Below are positions 55,082 through 64,000 of a stretch of DNA of 64,000 nucleotides, piece after piece. Source of the stretch: Comamonas fluminis (GTDB taxonomy: Bacteria; Pseudomonadota; Gammaproteobacteria; Burkholderiales; Burkholderiaceae_C); contig NZ_CP066783.1 in assembly GCF_019186805.1 (NCBI RefSeq), positions 310,001 through 374,000 of the forward strand, written 5' to 3'. The notes beneath the pieces are model-generated. The model saw only the letters and a list, made by a program, of their open reading frames with translations. It ran no database searches and was not told the origin of the DNA. Within the stretch, counting starts at the first letter, position 1; each line of letters starts with the position of its first letter. The position numbers were made by a program, and so were the translations under genes.

Positions 55082-56467
55082 CTACAGAAAACGGGCTTCG
55101 AACCGGTCGCGCCCCTGGCTCTTGGCCTGATAGAGCGCGGTATCCGCTTCCTGCAGCAACTGGCTGAGCTGGTGAGGCGCTTCCATGGTCTGCACATGAA
55201 CCAGGCCGATGCTGACAGTCGCCTCAATCTGGTGAGGGCCGCAATCTACCCTCAGCTCTCTGGTTGCCTGATTGATGCGCTCGGTGATCTCCACAGCGGC
55301 TGTCCGGTCCACCTGCGGCAGCACTGCAGCAAATTCTTCCCCGCCCAGGCGCCCCACGGCATCCTGAGGGCGCAGGTTCTGCATCAGCAGCTGGCTGAAG
55401 CTGCGCAGCAACTGATCTCCTGCAGCGTGCCCATAGCTGTCGTTGACGCGTTTGAAGTGGTCCAGGTCCAGCATCAGCACCGCTGCCGACTGCCCGGCGT
55501 GGCTGCTGCGGTCCAGCAGCCGCTGGCCCCGGTGCAGCAGGGCAGAGCGGGTCAGCACATCGGTCAGAAAGTCGTAATTCACGGCACGGCTCAACTGGCG
55601 CATCAGCGCTGAGCGCGATACCTGTGCGCTGGCCACTGCCAGCGGGCCCAGAATCAGCATGCACAGCCCGAGGCGGAAGGAGACGGTTTCCAGAAAGTGC
55701 TCTGGCGTAAAGGAAAAAAACGCCATGGAAATCGCCAGAGTCTTGCTCAGGCACAGCGCTGATGTGATGAGCGTCAGCGTGAATACCCGGTAGCTCAGCG
55801 CGCACCACAGCAGGGCAGGCAGCGAAAATGCCAGCGCCCCGGGCCCGCCCATCCAGTAGCTGCTGGCCTCCAGTGCAATGACTGCCAGCAGCGGAAAGGC
55901 CTTGAGCCATAGCGGGCGAGCGTCGTTCATCCGATGCGGCAGCTGGCGGGTGGGCCAGGCCAGCAACGGTGGCAGCACGATCATGTAATTCATCCACTCG
56001 CTGCTGATCCACATGGAAAACGCCTTGAGCGGTGGTGTGCCGAACACGGCGCTCAGCACCGGGCCGCCTATGCATGCGGAAGCCAGAGACGCCGTGCCTG
56101 TGCCCAGAAACAGCAGCAGGGCAGAGGCCTGGCGCTGCATGAAGATGGTTTCCTGGCTGCGCTGGCGCATGATGAGCCAGGCGCAGCCCACACCCGTCAT
56201 ATTGGCCATGCTGAGCAAGATCGCCACATCGGGGCGGCTGTCTGTCAGCAAGTCGGCGCAGATATAGCCCAGTAGCACGGCCAGCATGGCCCCGGGCCGC
56301 AACCAGTCAGGGCGGTGCAGCAGACAGCCCAGCAGCAAGGCATTGGCTGGCCAGAGCGAGGACAGAAAGCCAATGGGCCTGGCCCATATGCCTAAAAGAG
56401 AGGCGGCAAATACCATGCCGCCCAGCATGACTGCCGCTTGCAAGGAGTCTTTGCTGTCCTGGTGCAT
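55082..56467 (-). CDS. Membrane diguanylate cyclase with MASE1-like sensor domain
   Basis: A 461 aa diguanylate cyclase from ATG 56467; a GTG start at 56500 would add 11 residues and neither has a strong ribosome site. The N-terminal 290 residues form a MASE1-like membrane sensor with about eight helices (IGFLSSLWPANALLLGCLL is typical). The GGDEF domain begins YDFLTDVLTRSALLHRG and has an intact active site in RLGGEEFAAVLP (about 372-383). Five residues upstream is RPQD, fitting the inhibitory I-site. The end is EADTALYQAKSQGRDRFE. It should make c-di-GMP and be feedback-inhibited. It is transcribed towards the degenerate GGDEF gene. Confidence 0.92.
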   Translation of the reverse strand: MHQDSKDSLQAAVMLGGMVFAASLLGIWARPIGFLSSLWPANALLLGCLLHRPDWLRPGAMLAVLLGYICADLLTDSRPDVAILLSMANMTGVGCAWLIMRQRSQETIFMQRQASALLLFLGTGTASLASACIGGPVLSAVFGTPPLKAFSMWISSEWMNYMIVLPPLLAWPTRQLPHRMNDARPLWLKAFPLLAVIALEASSYWMGGPGALAFSLPALLWCALSYRVFTLTLITSALCLSKTLAISMAFFSFTPEHFLETVSFRLGLCMLILGPLAVASAQVSRSALMRQLSRAVNYDFLTDVLTRSALLHRGQRLLDRSSHAGQSAAVLMLDLDHFKRVNDSYGHAAGDQLLRSFSQLLMQNLRPQDAVGRLGGEEFAAVLPQVDRTAAVEITERINQATRELRVDCGPHQIEATVSIGLVHVQTMEAPHQLSQLLQEADTALYQAKSQGRDRFEARFL

Positions 56468-56520
56468 GGGAGCGTTGAGAGGAGGATGGGCGGTGGGCAC
56501 CTAGGTCAGTAAGTGAGGCC

Positions 56521-56650
56521 TTCGATGCACTAACCGCTTTTAATGTGACAAAATTTTAACAGGAATCATTCACTCTCTTATGTGCATATGGTCAATTGCA
56601 ACGCAAATTGACGTATTTTTTCAATTGATAACGGCAATTTTGGGTATTTG
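56521..56650. promoter_or_regulatory. AT-rich stretch with repeated CAATT motifs upstream of the diguanylate cyclase gene
   Basis: This stretch is much richer in A and T than its surroundings. GTCAATT (56591-56597) and AATTGAC (56606-56612) are inverted, TCAATTGA (56621-56628) is a palindrome, and GCAATTTTG follows. It lies upstream of the MASE1-GGDEF start and may hold its promoter and regulator sites. Confidence 0.35.
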
Positions 56651-56696
56651 AAGCGTTCTCACTCGCCAGCTCGTCAGAAAAGGCTGCCCATATGAA

Positions 56697-56723
56697 AAAA
56701 GCCAGAGCAATGCTCTGGCTTTT
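56697..56723 (-). terminator. Terminator of tgt
   Basis: AAAAGCCAGAGC and GCTCTGGCTTTT form a perfect 12-base stem with loop AAT. A run of T follows on the minus strand, placing it 31 bases after the tgt stop; it could work in both directions. Confidence 0.88.
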
Positions 56724-56753
56724 CAATGAATGCCGCAGATCAGTGCAGCGGCT

Positions 56754-58013
<1,260 letters not shown>

Positions 58014-58047
58014 CTACACTGATCTGCAAGACAACAAGGAGAGCCAG

Positions 58048-58512
58048 ATGGTCAAGATCATGATTGCGGTAGATGGTTCAGAGGCTGCGCTGGAGGGCGT
58101 GCGTCATGGCATCAAGCTGATGCAGCAAGGGCTGGATGCTCACTTTGTGATTGCGCATGTGCAAAAGGAAGCATCCTTGCTGGAGTTGGCCACCACAGAT
58201 TCAGACCTGATTGCCAACGCCAGCATCGAAGCCGGGATGGACCTGGTCGCACCCGCTCAGGAATTGCTGAAAGCCGCAGGCGCTCAGTACGAGGTGGAAA
58301 TCAGTCTGGGAGAGCCTGCGAACACGCTGATCGACATTGCCGAGAGCACCGAGTGCGAGCAAATCATCATTGGCGCAACGGGGCAGGGCGGGCTGGGCAG
58401 TATTTTGATTGGCTCAGTGTCCCGGGAAATTGCGCGGCATAGCCGCTTGCCGGTGACGATCGTGAAACTGCCTGAAATCATTCAGGTGGATGAGGTGGAC
58501 GAAGCGTCCTGA
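58048..58512 (+). CDS. Universal stress protein (UspA family)
   Basis: A single-domain cytoplasmic stress protein of 154 aa starting MVKIMIAVDGSEAALEGV, with AAGGAG upstream; the longer open frame is rejected as it overlaps tgt. The ATP-binding pattern G-2x-G-9x-G-S is complete (GATGQGGLGSILIGSVSREI), and the end LPVTIVKLPE is typical, so it belongs to the ATP-binding subgroup. Such proteins are usually induced by growth arrest or stress. A short repeat follows the stop. Confidence 0.94.
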   Translation: MVKIMIAVDGSEAALEGVRHGIKLMQQGLDAHFVIAHVQKEASLLELATTDSDLIANASIEAGMDLVAPAQELLKAAGAQYEVEISLGEPANTLIDIAESTECEQIIIGATGQGGLGSILIGSVSREIARHSRLPVTIVKLPEIIQVDEVDEAS

Positions 58513-58518
58513 TTGCTC

Positions 58519-58570
58519 ATCAATTAATAGCTTCTTGCGTAGTAAATAAAAGGGCTTGAGGCTGATTTGA
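58519..58570. repeat. Degenerate short palindromic repeat
   Basis: ATTAATAGCTTCTTGCG and AGGGCTTGAGGCTGATTT flank a short centre, loosely fitting the family. It lies between the stress protein gene and the convergent hypothetical gene. Confidence 0.4.
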
Positions 58571-58573
58571 ATC

Positions 58574-59005
58574 TTATGCGGCGTAGCGCTTCTGCGCCTG
58601 CTCACGGTGCTGCCAGTGGCCGTGAGTGCTGGCTTTTCGAGGGCTCATCTTGCCGTGGGGCATATGGGCCAGCCGGGCCAGCAACCAGCGGCAATAGCCC
58701 TGCACGCTCAGGCACTTGTTGAGCTCTTCTTCCGGCAGTGGGCCGGCAACCACGACCAGCCTGTCTGCTTCATCCCAGTCGCCTGCCATGCGCAGGCGCC
58801 GCTGCGCGCCCATGGCCCAGGCATTGATGCGTGTGGGGTGGCCGTGCTGATGCACGCGACCCGTGACGCGGTCAAAGGCAATGGCCACCAGTTCGCTCTT
58901 GAGACGATACGGTCGCTCGCCGGTGATGGCGTTGGGCGCATCACGCATGTCGTACAGGTAGTAGTGCCCCGATCTGAGCTGATATCGCAGATGCCGTAAA
59001 TCCAT
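58574..59005 (-). CDS. Hypothetical protein
   Basis: A 143 aa basic protein starting MDLRHLRYQLRSGHYYLYDM. I recognise no family. It has no signal peptide or membrane helix. The middle (ITGERPYRLKSELVAIAFDR, GRVHQHGHPTRINAWAMGAQ) looks like a compact soluble domain, and the last 30 residues are His/Lys/Arg-rich. It is judged real because the minus-strand codon use is ordered, while the overlapping plus-strand frame gives no protein-like sequence. It lies between the convergent stress protein gene and the MarR gene, 90 bases from the latter. Confidence 0.6.
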   Translation of the reverse strand: MDLRHLRYQLRSGHYYLYDMRDAPNAITGERPYRLKSELVAIAFDRVTGRVHQHGHPTRINAWAMGAQRRLRMAGDWDEADRLVVVAGPLPEEELNKCLSVQGYCRWLLARLAHMPHGKMSPRKASTHGHWQHREQAQKRYAA

Positions 59006-59095
59006 GAACCATGCCCCTCAAAGCGTATGCACGCAGGACTGCGTGCAGGGCATTCTCCATGAAATAGCGTGCGGATGGTGTTTTTTGCGGCGGCC

Positions 59096-59611
59096 CTAGC
59101 CGCCATCGGCAGGGCTGAGCACAAGGCGCAACTGGCCCAGCTGTTCGTACAAGCTCTGCGCCTGCTCCTGCCCCAGTGGGGCCAGCAGCTGTTCAAGCCA
59201 CTGCTCATGCGCAGCAGCCATGGTCTTGAACTGCTTTTTTCCAGCGCGGGTCAGTCGCACGGTCATGGAGCGGCGATCTTCCTCATCGGCCACACGCTCT
59301 ACCCAGCCCTCGGCTTCGAGCTGATCGGTCAGCCCCGTCACATTGCCGCCCGTCACCATCAGGTACTCGGACAGCGTCTTCATGCGCAGCCCCTTGGGAA
59401 AGCGGCTGAGCTGCGCCAGATAGTCAAAGCGCGGCAAGGTGGTGCCGAATTCGGTACGCAGCTGGGTGCGAATCACCTGTTCAATCTGCGTGCTGCAGGT
59501 CAGCAGGCGCAGCCACAGGCGCACCGCCTGATGCTCGTTGTGCGAGAGGCCAGCTTCCCGCCCCAGAGCTTCTGGCGCAGAAGAGCAAAGATCGGATTGG
59601 GCTTTGTCCAT
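59096..59611 (-). CDS. MarR-family regulator of the adjacent catabolic cluster
   Basis: A winged-helix repressor of 171 aa starting MDKAQSDLCSSAPEAL. The DNA-binding part reads RFDYLAQLSRFPKGLRMKTL, SEYLMVTGGNVTGLTDQLEA and the wing VADEEDRRSMTVRLTRAGKK, the classic MarR signature with the DxRS wing. It is divergent from the flavin monooxygenase/reductase gene, with 125 AT-rich bases between. MarR regulators in aromatic-CoA pathways usually bind the CoA thioester as inducer, so this one probably controls the downstream operon. Confidence 0.93.
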   Translation of the reverse strand: MDKAQSDLCSSAPEALGREAGLSHNEHQAVRLWLRLLTCSTQIEQVIRTQLRTEFGTTLPRFDYLAQLSRFPKGLRMKTLSEYLMVTGGNVTGLTDQLEAEGWVERVADEEDRRSMTVRLTRAGKKQFKTMAAAHEQWLEQLLAPLGQEQAQSLYEQLGQLRLVLSPADGG

Positions 59612-59658
59612 GGCTTCAATGGTGCGCAGGCTGGCGCGTTATGACTTCAGGGTTAGGC

Positions 59659-59727
59659 CCGATTCTAGTGAAAATTTCATGCATTAATAATTTAGACATA
59701 AAGTAATTTTCAACGAGCCTGAATCGG
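59659..59727. promoter_or_regulatory. Candidate MarR operator region with nested inverted repeats
   Basis: CCGATTC (59659-59665) with GAATCGG (59721-59727), and inside it GAAAATT (59670-59676) with AATTTTC (59705-59711), in the AT-rich gap between the MarR gene and the catabolic operon. These could place regulator dimers over the divergent promoters. Function inferred from position. Confidence 0.4.
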
Positions 59728-59736
59728 ATCCTTGAG

Positions 59737-62049
59737 ATGAAAATTGTCTGCATAGGTGGTGGCCCCGCGGGCCTGTATTTCGCGCTGCTGATGAAGCAGA
59801 TGAACCCCGCGCACGATGTGACGGTGGTGGAGCGCAACAAGCCTTACGACACCTTCGGCTGGGGCGTGGTGTTCTCGGACGCCACCATGGACAACATGCG
59901 CGAATGGGACCCTGTCACCGCTGCGCAGATCGAAAAAGCCTTCAATCACTGGGATGACATTGAGCTGCTCTTCAAGGGGCGCAAGATTCGCTCAGGTGGC
60001 CACGGTTTTGTGGGCATAGGCCGCAAACATCTGCTCAACATCCTGCAGGCGCGCTGCGAGGCGCTGGATGTGAAGCTCGTTTTCGAGACCGAGGTGCAAA
60101 GCGATGAAGACTATCCCGACGCCGATCTCATCATTGCCAGTGACGGTGTGAACTCGCGGATTCGCACCAAGTACCAGGACATCTTCAAGCCCGATATCGT
60201 CACCCGCCCCAACCGCTTTATCTGGCTGGGCACCAACAAGGTGTACGAGGCATTCACCTTTGATTTTGTGCGCACAGAGCATGGCTGGTTTCAGGCCCAT
60301 ATCTACAAGTTCGACGACAAGACATCGACCTTTATTGTCGAGACCACGGAAGAAACCTGGAAGGCCAGCGGTCTGGAAAATGCCGATCAGGAGCAGTCCA
60401 TCGCTTTCTGCGAAAAGATTTTTGCGGACAATCTGCAGGGCGAGAAGTTGATGACCAATGCGCGCCATCTGCGCGGCTCGGCCTGGATCAACTTCAACCG
60501 TGTGGTCTGCGATCAGTGGTCGCTGAAAAATGCCCAGGGCAACCACGTGGTGCTGATGGGCGATGCTGTGCACACGGCGCACTTTGCGATTGGCTCGGGC
60601 ACCAAACTGGCGATTGAAGATGCGATCGAGCTGGCACGCCAGTTCAAGATTGCGGGCGACACCAAGGAGCATATCCCCGAGGTGCTGGATGCCTACCAGG
60701 CGGTGCGCCGCATCGAGACGCTGCGCATTCAGAACGCGGCGTGGAACGCCATGGAATGGTTCGAGGTTTGCGGCAAGCGCTATTGCGACCAGCTGCAGCC
60801 AGAGCAGTTCATGTATTCCATGCTGACGCGCAGCCAGCGCATCAGCCACGAAAACCTGCGCTTGCGTGACGCAAGCTGGCTGGGTGGCTATGAAAAATGG
60901 CTGGCTGAGCACAACGGTGTCAAGGTCGATGGCAAGGCCCCGCCACCCATGTTCCTGCCCTACACGCTGCGCGGCGTGACGCTCAAGAACCGCATCGTTG
61001 TCTCGCCCATGGCGCAGTACTCGGCGGTGAATGGCGTGCCCGGTGATTTCCATCTCGTGCATCTGGGGGCGCGCGCCATGGGCGGTGCAGGTCTGGTGTT
61101 TGCAGAAATGGCCTGCGTCAGCCCCGAAGGCCGCATCACCCCGGGCTGCCCTGGCACGTACACCGAAGAACAAAAGCAGGCCTGGAAGCGCATCAGCGAC
61201 TGGATTCATACCAACACCGACGCCAAATTTGCCATGCAGATCGGTCATGCGGGTGCCAAGGCATCGACCCGGCTTGCCTGGGATGGCACGGACATGCCGC
61301 TTGAAGAAGGCAACTGGCCCATCATGGCGGCGTCAGAGCAGCAATATCTGCAAGGTATGAGCCAGATTTCCAGGTCCATGACGCGTGCCGATATGGACGA
61401 GGTCAAACAGCAGTTTGTACACGCCGCACAGATGGCCGCAGACATTGGCGTGGACTGGCTGGAGCTGCACTGCGCGCACGGCTATCTGCTGTCCAGCTTT
61501 ATCTCGCCGCTGACCAATCACCGTACCGACGAATATGGCGGTAGTCTGGAAAACCGGCTGCGCTATCCGCTGGAAGTATTCAAAGCTGTGCGCGCTGTCT
61601 GGCCTCAGGATAAGCCCATGTCGGTGCGCATCTCTGCCCACGACTGGGTGCCCGGCGGCATTACGCCCGATGATGCGGTGGAGATTGCCAAGGCCTTCAA
61701 GGCGGCGGGTGCCGATCTGATTGACTGCTCATCAGGCCAGGTCAGCAAGGAAGAAAAGCCCGTGTTTGGCCGCATGTTCCAGACACCGTTTGCCGACCGC
61801 ATTCGCCAGGAAGCAGGCATTGCCACCATGGCCGTGGGCGCCATCAGCGAGGCCGATCACGCCAACTCCATCATCGCCGCAGGCCGTGCCGACCTGTGCG
61901 CCGTGGCCCGTCCGCATCTGGCCAACCCAGCGTGGACGCTGACTGAGGCTGCCAAGATTGGCTATACGCCCATCGTCTGGCCCAAGCAGTATTTCGCTGG
62001 AAAACGCCAGATGGAAAGCCTGTTCGAGCGTGAAAAGGCACAGAGATGA
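59737..62049 (+). CDS. Flavin monooxygenase/Old Yellow Enzyme fusion acting on an aryl-CoA (2-aminobenzoyl-CoA or salicylyl-CoA type)
   Basis: A 770 aa bifunctional flavoprotein. The N-terminal half (about 1-380) is an aromatic hydroxylase-type FAD domain: [16 protein letters not shown] at residues 4-19, [15 protein letters not shown], and [20 protein letters not shown]. The C-terminal half (about 400-770) is an Old Yellow Enzyme FMN reductase: [50 protein letters not shown] and [17 protein letters not shown]. This fusion is known from 2-aminobenzoyl-CoA monooxygenase/reductase of Azoarcus and from proteins annotated as salicylyl-CoA 5-hydroxylase. The following SDR, hydratase and acyl-CoA dehydrogenase favour a ring-reducing, beta-oxidation-like route. 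The substrate is not proven by sequence. Confidence 0.9.
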   Translation: MKIVCIGGGPAGLYFALLMKQMNPAHDVTVVERNKPYDTFGWGVVFSDATMDNMREWDPVTAAQIEKAFNHWDDIELLFKGRKIRSGGHGFVGIGRKHLLNILQARCEALDVKLVFETEVQSDEDYPDADLIIASDGVNSRIRTKYQDIFKPDIVTRPNRFIWLGTNKVYEAFTFDFVRTEHGWFQAHIYKFDDKTSTFIVETTEETWKASGLENADQEQSIAFCEKIFADNLQGEKLMTNARHLRGSAWINFNRVVCDQWSLKNAQGNHVVLMGDAVHTAHFAIGSGTKLAIEDAIELARQFKIAGDTKEHIPEVLDAYQAVRRIETLRIQNAAWNAMEWFEVCGKRYCDQLQPEQFMYSMLTRSQRISHENLRLRDASWLGGYEKWLAEHNGVKVDGKAPPPMFLPYTLRGVTLKNRIVVSPMAQYSAVNGVPGDFHLVHLGARAMGGAGLVFAEMACVSPEGRITPGCPGTYTEEQKQAWKRISDWIHTNTDAKFAMQIGHAGAKASTRLAWDGTDMPLEEGNWPIMAASEQQYLQGMSQISRSMTRADMDEVKQQFVHAAQMAADIGVDWLELHCAHGYLLSSFISPLTNHRTDEYGGSLENRLRYPLEVFKAVRAVWPQDKPMSVRISAHDWVPGGITPDDAVEIAKAFKAAGADLIDCSSGQVSKEEKPVFGRMFQTPFADRIRQEAGIATMAVGAISEADHANSIIAAGRADLCAVARPHLANPAWTLTEAAKIGYTPIVWPKQYFAGKRQMESLFEREKAQR

Positions 62050-62051
62050 AG

Positions 62052-62165
62052 CACCCCCTGAGCGGCTGTGCCGCTTCCCCCTCTCTCTACGCGCTGCGCG
62101 CTATGGGAGGGGTACGCAGCCTTCGCTGCGGGGCGGCGCGGCCGGCTCAGGCCCTTGCTTGGCTG
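62052..62165 (+). repeat. 3'-end GC-rich repeat, copy 3
   Basis: CACCCCCTGAGCGGC begins two bases after the stop of the monooxygenase/reductase gene, followed by CCCCCTCTCTCTACGCGC, GGGAGGGGTACGCAGCC and an end at CCCTTGCTTGGCTG. It separates the first gene of the cluster from the SDR gene and has the same orientation to the upstream gene as copies 1 and 2. Confidence 0.75.
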
Positions 62166-62209
62166 CCTTGGCTTGGAGTGCGCCAGTTTCGTGGGCTATG
62201 GAGAACTAA

Positions 62210-62980
62210 ATGACAGGTGGTCTGAACGATCAGCATGCGCTGGTAACCGGCGCGGGCCAAGGCATTGGCGAGGCAATCGCGCGTCAGTTGCTGGCGCAGG
62301 GGGCACGCGTCACGGTGCTGGGCCGCCGCGCTGAGACGCTGCAAAAGCTGGTGGCAGAACACCCACAGCAATGTCAGATGGTGCTGGCTGATGTGGCCGA
62401 TGAAGCACAGGTAAAAGCCGCATTTGAGCAGGCTGTAAAAGCGCAAGGCGCTATCAATATCTTGATCAACAACGCCGGGCAGGCCAGCAGCGCACCGTTC
62501 ATGAAGATGGATGCCGCGCACTGGCAGCAAATGCTGAATGTGAACCTGACCGGCACCATGCTCTGCATTCAACAGGTGCTGCCGGGCATGGCAGCCGCAG
62601 GCTACGGGCGCATCGTCAATGTGGCCAGCACAGCGGGGCTGGTGGGCTATGCCTATGTGGCGGCCTATGTGGCAGCCAAGCATGGCGTGGTGGGCCTCAC
62701 ACGTGCGCTGGCACTGGAATTTGCCAGGAAGGGCATTACCGTCAACGCCGTGTGTCCGGGCTATACCGAAACTGAAATCATGACGCAAAGCATAGAGCGT
62801 GTGGTCGCCAAGACGGGGCGCACGGCTGAAGAAGCCATGGCCGAGTTTGTCAAAGGCAACCCGCAAGGCCGTTTGGTGCAGCCGCAGGAAGTGGCGGATG
62901 CCGTGCTGTGGTTGTGTGGAAAAGGCGCGAGCGCGATTACCGGCCAATCCATTGCCGTCGCTGGCGGCGAGGTCATGTGA
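62210..62980 (+). CDS. Short-chain dehydrogenase/reductase (SDR), beta-hydroxyacyl-CoA dehydrogenase type
   Basis: A 256 aa classical SDR. The cofactor motif TGAGQGIG is near residues 14-21, NNAG near 88-91, and the catalytic Ser, Tyr and Lys appear in VASTAG and [10 protein letters not shown] (YxxxK). The end [12 protein letters not shown] is typical. In the context of the cluster it probably oxidises a hydroxyacyl-CoA intermediate of the modified ring. ATG 62210 follows the repeat at the monooxygenase/reductase 3' end, with GGAG about six bases upstream; the next gene starts 22 bases after the stop. Confidence 0.94.
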   Translation: MTGGLNDQHALVTGAGQGIGEAIARQLLAQGARVTVLGRRAETLQKLVAEHPQQCQMVLADVADEAQVKAAFEQAVKAQGAINILINNAGQASSAPFMKMDAAHWQQMLNVNLTGTMLCIQQVLPGMAAAGYGRIVNVASTAGLVGYAYVAAYVAAKHGVVGLTRALALEFARKGITVNAVCPGYTETEIMTQSIERVVAKTGRTAEEAMAEFVKGNPQGRLVQPQEVADAVLWLCGKGASAITGQSIAVAGGEVM

Positions 62981-63002
62981 ACAAGAATTTGTGGAGACAA
63001 GC

Positions 63003-63857
63003 ATGAGCGAATACACCATCGACCCCGGCCTGGCGGCAGGCAACCGCAAGCCGCTGGCGGGCTATCAGGCTGAGCACTTTCTCTGGCAGGTGGCAGATGG
63101 CGTTGCCACCATCACGCTCAACCGCCCGGAGCGTAAAAATCCGCTGACCTTTGAGTCGTATGCAGAGCTGCGCGATCTGTTCCACAACCTCAAATGGGCC
63201 AACGATGTGCAGGCCGTGGTACTGGTAGGCGCGGGCGGCAATTTCTGCTCGGGCGGCGATGTGCATGAAATCATCGGCCCGCTGGTCGCGCTCAAGGCTC
63301 CTGAGCTGCTGATGTTCACCCGCATGACGGGCGAGCTGGTCAAGATGATGCGTGCCTGCCCGCAGCCCATCATTGCTGCCGTGGATGGTGTGTGTGCCGG
63401 TGCGGGCGCCATCATGGCCATGGCGTCAGACATGCGTCTGGGCACAGCGCGCAGCAAGACAGCGTTTCTGTTCAACCGCGTGGGGCTGGCGGGTTGCGAT
63501 ATGGGCGCCTGCGCTTTTCTGCCGCGCATCATTGGCCAGGGCCGCGCCAGTGAATTGCTGTACACCGGGCGTTCTCTGGGGGGCGAAGAGGGCGAGCGCT
63601 GGGGCTTTTTCAACCGTCTGTGCGAGCCCGAAGCCGTGCTGGCCGAGGCGCAGAAGCTGGCCGCTGATCTGGTCGCGGGCCCCAGCTTTGCCAACGGCAT
63701 TACCAAGACCATGCTGCACCAGGAATGGGCGATGACGATTGAGCAGGCGATTGAAGCCGAGGCGCAGGCACAGGCCATCTGCATGCTGACCGAAGATTTC
63801 TCTCGCGCTTATCACGCCTTTGTGGCCAAGCAAAAACCTGTATTCAAGGGGAACTGA
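63003..63857 (+). CDS. Enoyl-CoA hydratase/isomerase family protein
   Basis: A crotonase-fold enzyme of 284 aa starting [17 protein letters not shown], with GGAGAC upstream. The oxyanion-hole segments are [11 protein letters not shown] (about residues 80-90) and [20 protein letters not shown]. The usual catalytic Glu positions fall at [20 protein letters not shown], where Asp and not Glu follows GC. It probably hydrates or opens a ring-derived enoyl-CoA. It lies 22 bases after the SDR and one base before the acyl-CoA dehydrogenase gene, so the three are translated together. Confidence 0.93.
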   Translation: MSEYTIDPGLAAGNRKPLAGYQAEHFLWQVADGVATITLNRPERKNPLTFESYAELRDLFHNLKWANDVQAVVLVGAGGNFCSGGDVHEIIGPLVALKAPELLMFTRMTGELVKMMRACPQPIIAAVDGVCAGAGAIMAMASDMRLGTARSKTAFLFNRVGLAGCDMGACAFLPRIIGQGRASELLYTGRSLGGEEGERWGFFNRLCEPEAVLAEAQKLAADLVAGPSFANGITKTMLHQEWAMTIEQAIEAEAQAQAICMLTEDFSRAYHAFVAKQKPVFKGN

Positions 63858-63858
63858 G

Positions 63859-64000
63859 ATGGCCGATACCAGCTATTTGAAGTGGCCGTTTTTTGAAGCA
63901 CGCCATGCCGACATGGCAACGGCGCTGGATGCCTGGGCCGCGCAGCATGTGGCCCATATTCACAGCGATGACAACGACGCCGATTGCCGCCAGTTGGTCA
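63859..64000 (+). CDS. Acyl-CoA dehydrogenase (partial, N-terminal 47 residues)
   Basis: The start of a gene that runs past the right edge. ATG 63859 lies one base after the previous stop. The visible protein, MADTSYLKWPFFEARHADMA then ALDAWAAQHVAHIHSD and DADCRQLV, matches the N-terminal helix of the acyl-CoA dehydrogenases that accompany aryl-CoA monooxygenase/reductase clusters. The flavin-binding and catalytic parts are not visible, so the assignment depends on this short segment and the gene neighbourhood. Confidence 0.75.
   Translation, partial: MADTSYLKWPFFEARHADMATALDAWAAQHVAHIHSDDNDADCRQLV

Overview
The window looks like chromosomal DNA of a betaproteobacterium of the family Comamonadaceae, most likely Comamonas or a close relative. 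The grounds are the tRNA-tuf-tRNA-secE-nusG-rplKAJL-rpoBC block with betaproteobacterial protein lengths (RpoB 1370 aa, RpoC 1408 aa), the NtrY/NtrX-like pair behind rsmB, a Bug-type (TctC) solute receptor, a PhaM-like polyhydroxyalkanoate granule protein, and dispersed repeats that I associate with this family. The assignment rests on reading the sequence; no database search was run.

Layout. 1-5671: an RND multidrug efflux operon on the minus strand (adaptor, pump, outer-membrane channel cut by the window edge) with a divergent TetR/AcrR-type repressor; one palindromic operator lies over both promoters. 5746-19893: the core expression block: tRNA-Arg, -Tyr, -Gly and -Thr, tuf, tRNA-Trp, secE, nusG, rplK, rplA, an L10-type leader, rplJ, rplL, an intergenic region with two hairpins, rpoB, rpoC and a strong terminator. 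19920-25329: rsmB, a DUF4390 gene, an NtrY-like kinase with a short NtrX-like regulator, and two identical tRNA-Phe genes, each with its own promoter and terminator. 25461-34899: recC-recB-recD with 4-base overlaps. 34940-36840: a compositionally distinct HNH endonuclease gene, then about 740 bases without genes, filled by a large imperfect inverted repeat.

36841-49000: small metabolic and stress genes: ferredoxin, VOC protein, GST-like protein, a copper-related pair (DUF2946 and PCu(A)C chaperone), a PhaM-like protein, a FIST sensor protein, a flavin monooxygenase plus double AhpD/CMD-domain operon, a Bug receptor, a YXWGXW-repeat protein, an XRE-family regulator divergent from a ceramidase-like membrane protein, and an MFS-acyltransferase fusion. 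50405-56467: a DUF3047 protein, then a four-gene run of exported or membrane proteins of unknown role (small secreted protein, DUF2145, coiled-coil/zinc-ribbon membrane protein, degenerate GGDEF protein), converging on an apparently active MASE1-GGDEF cyclase. 56754-58512: tgt and a divergent universal stress protein.

59096-64000: the start of a catabolic cluster: a MarR regulator divergent from a flavin monooxygenase/Old Yellow Enzyme fusion, then an SDR, an enoyl-CoA hydratase and an acyl-CoA dehydrogenase cut by the window end. This set fits CoA-dependent aerobic breakdown of an ortho-substituted benzoate (2-aminobenzoyl-CoA or salicylyl-CoA type).

Three repeat families run through the window: a GC-rich repeat of roughly 85-115 bases that sits at gene 3' ends in a fixed orientation and in one case supplies the stop codon; a short AT-flanked palindromic repeat, one copy of which lies inside rsmB; and the large inverted repeat next to the HNH gene. 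I saw no CRISPR array, insertion sequence or prophage.
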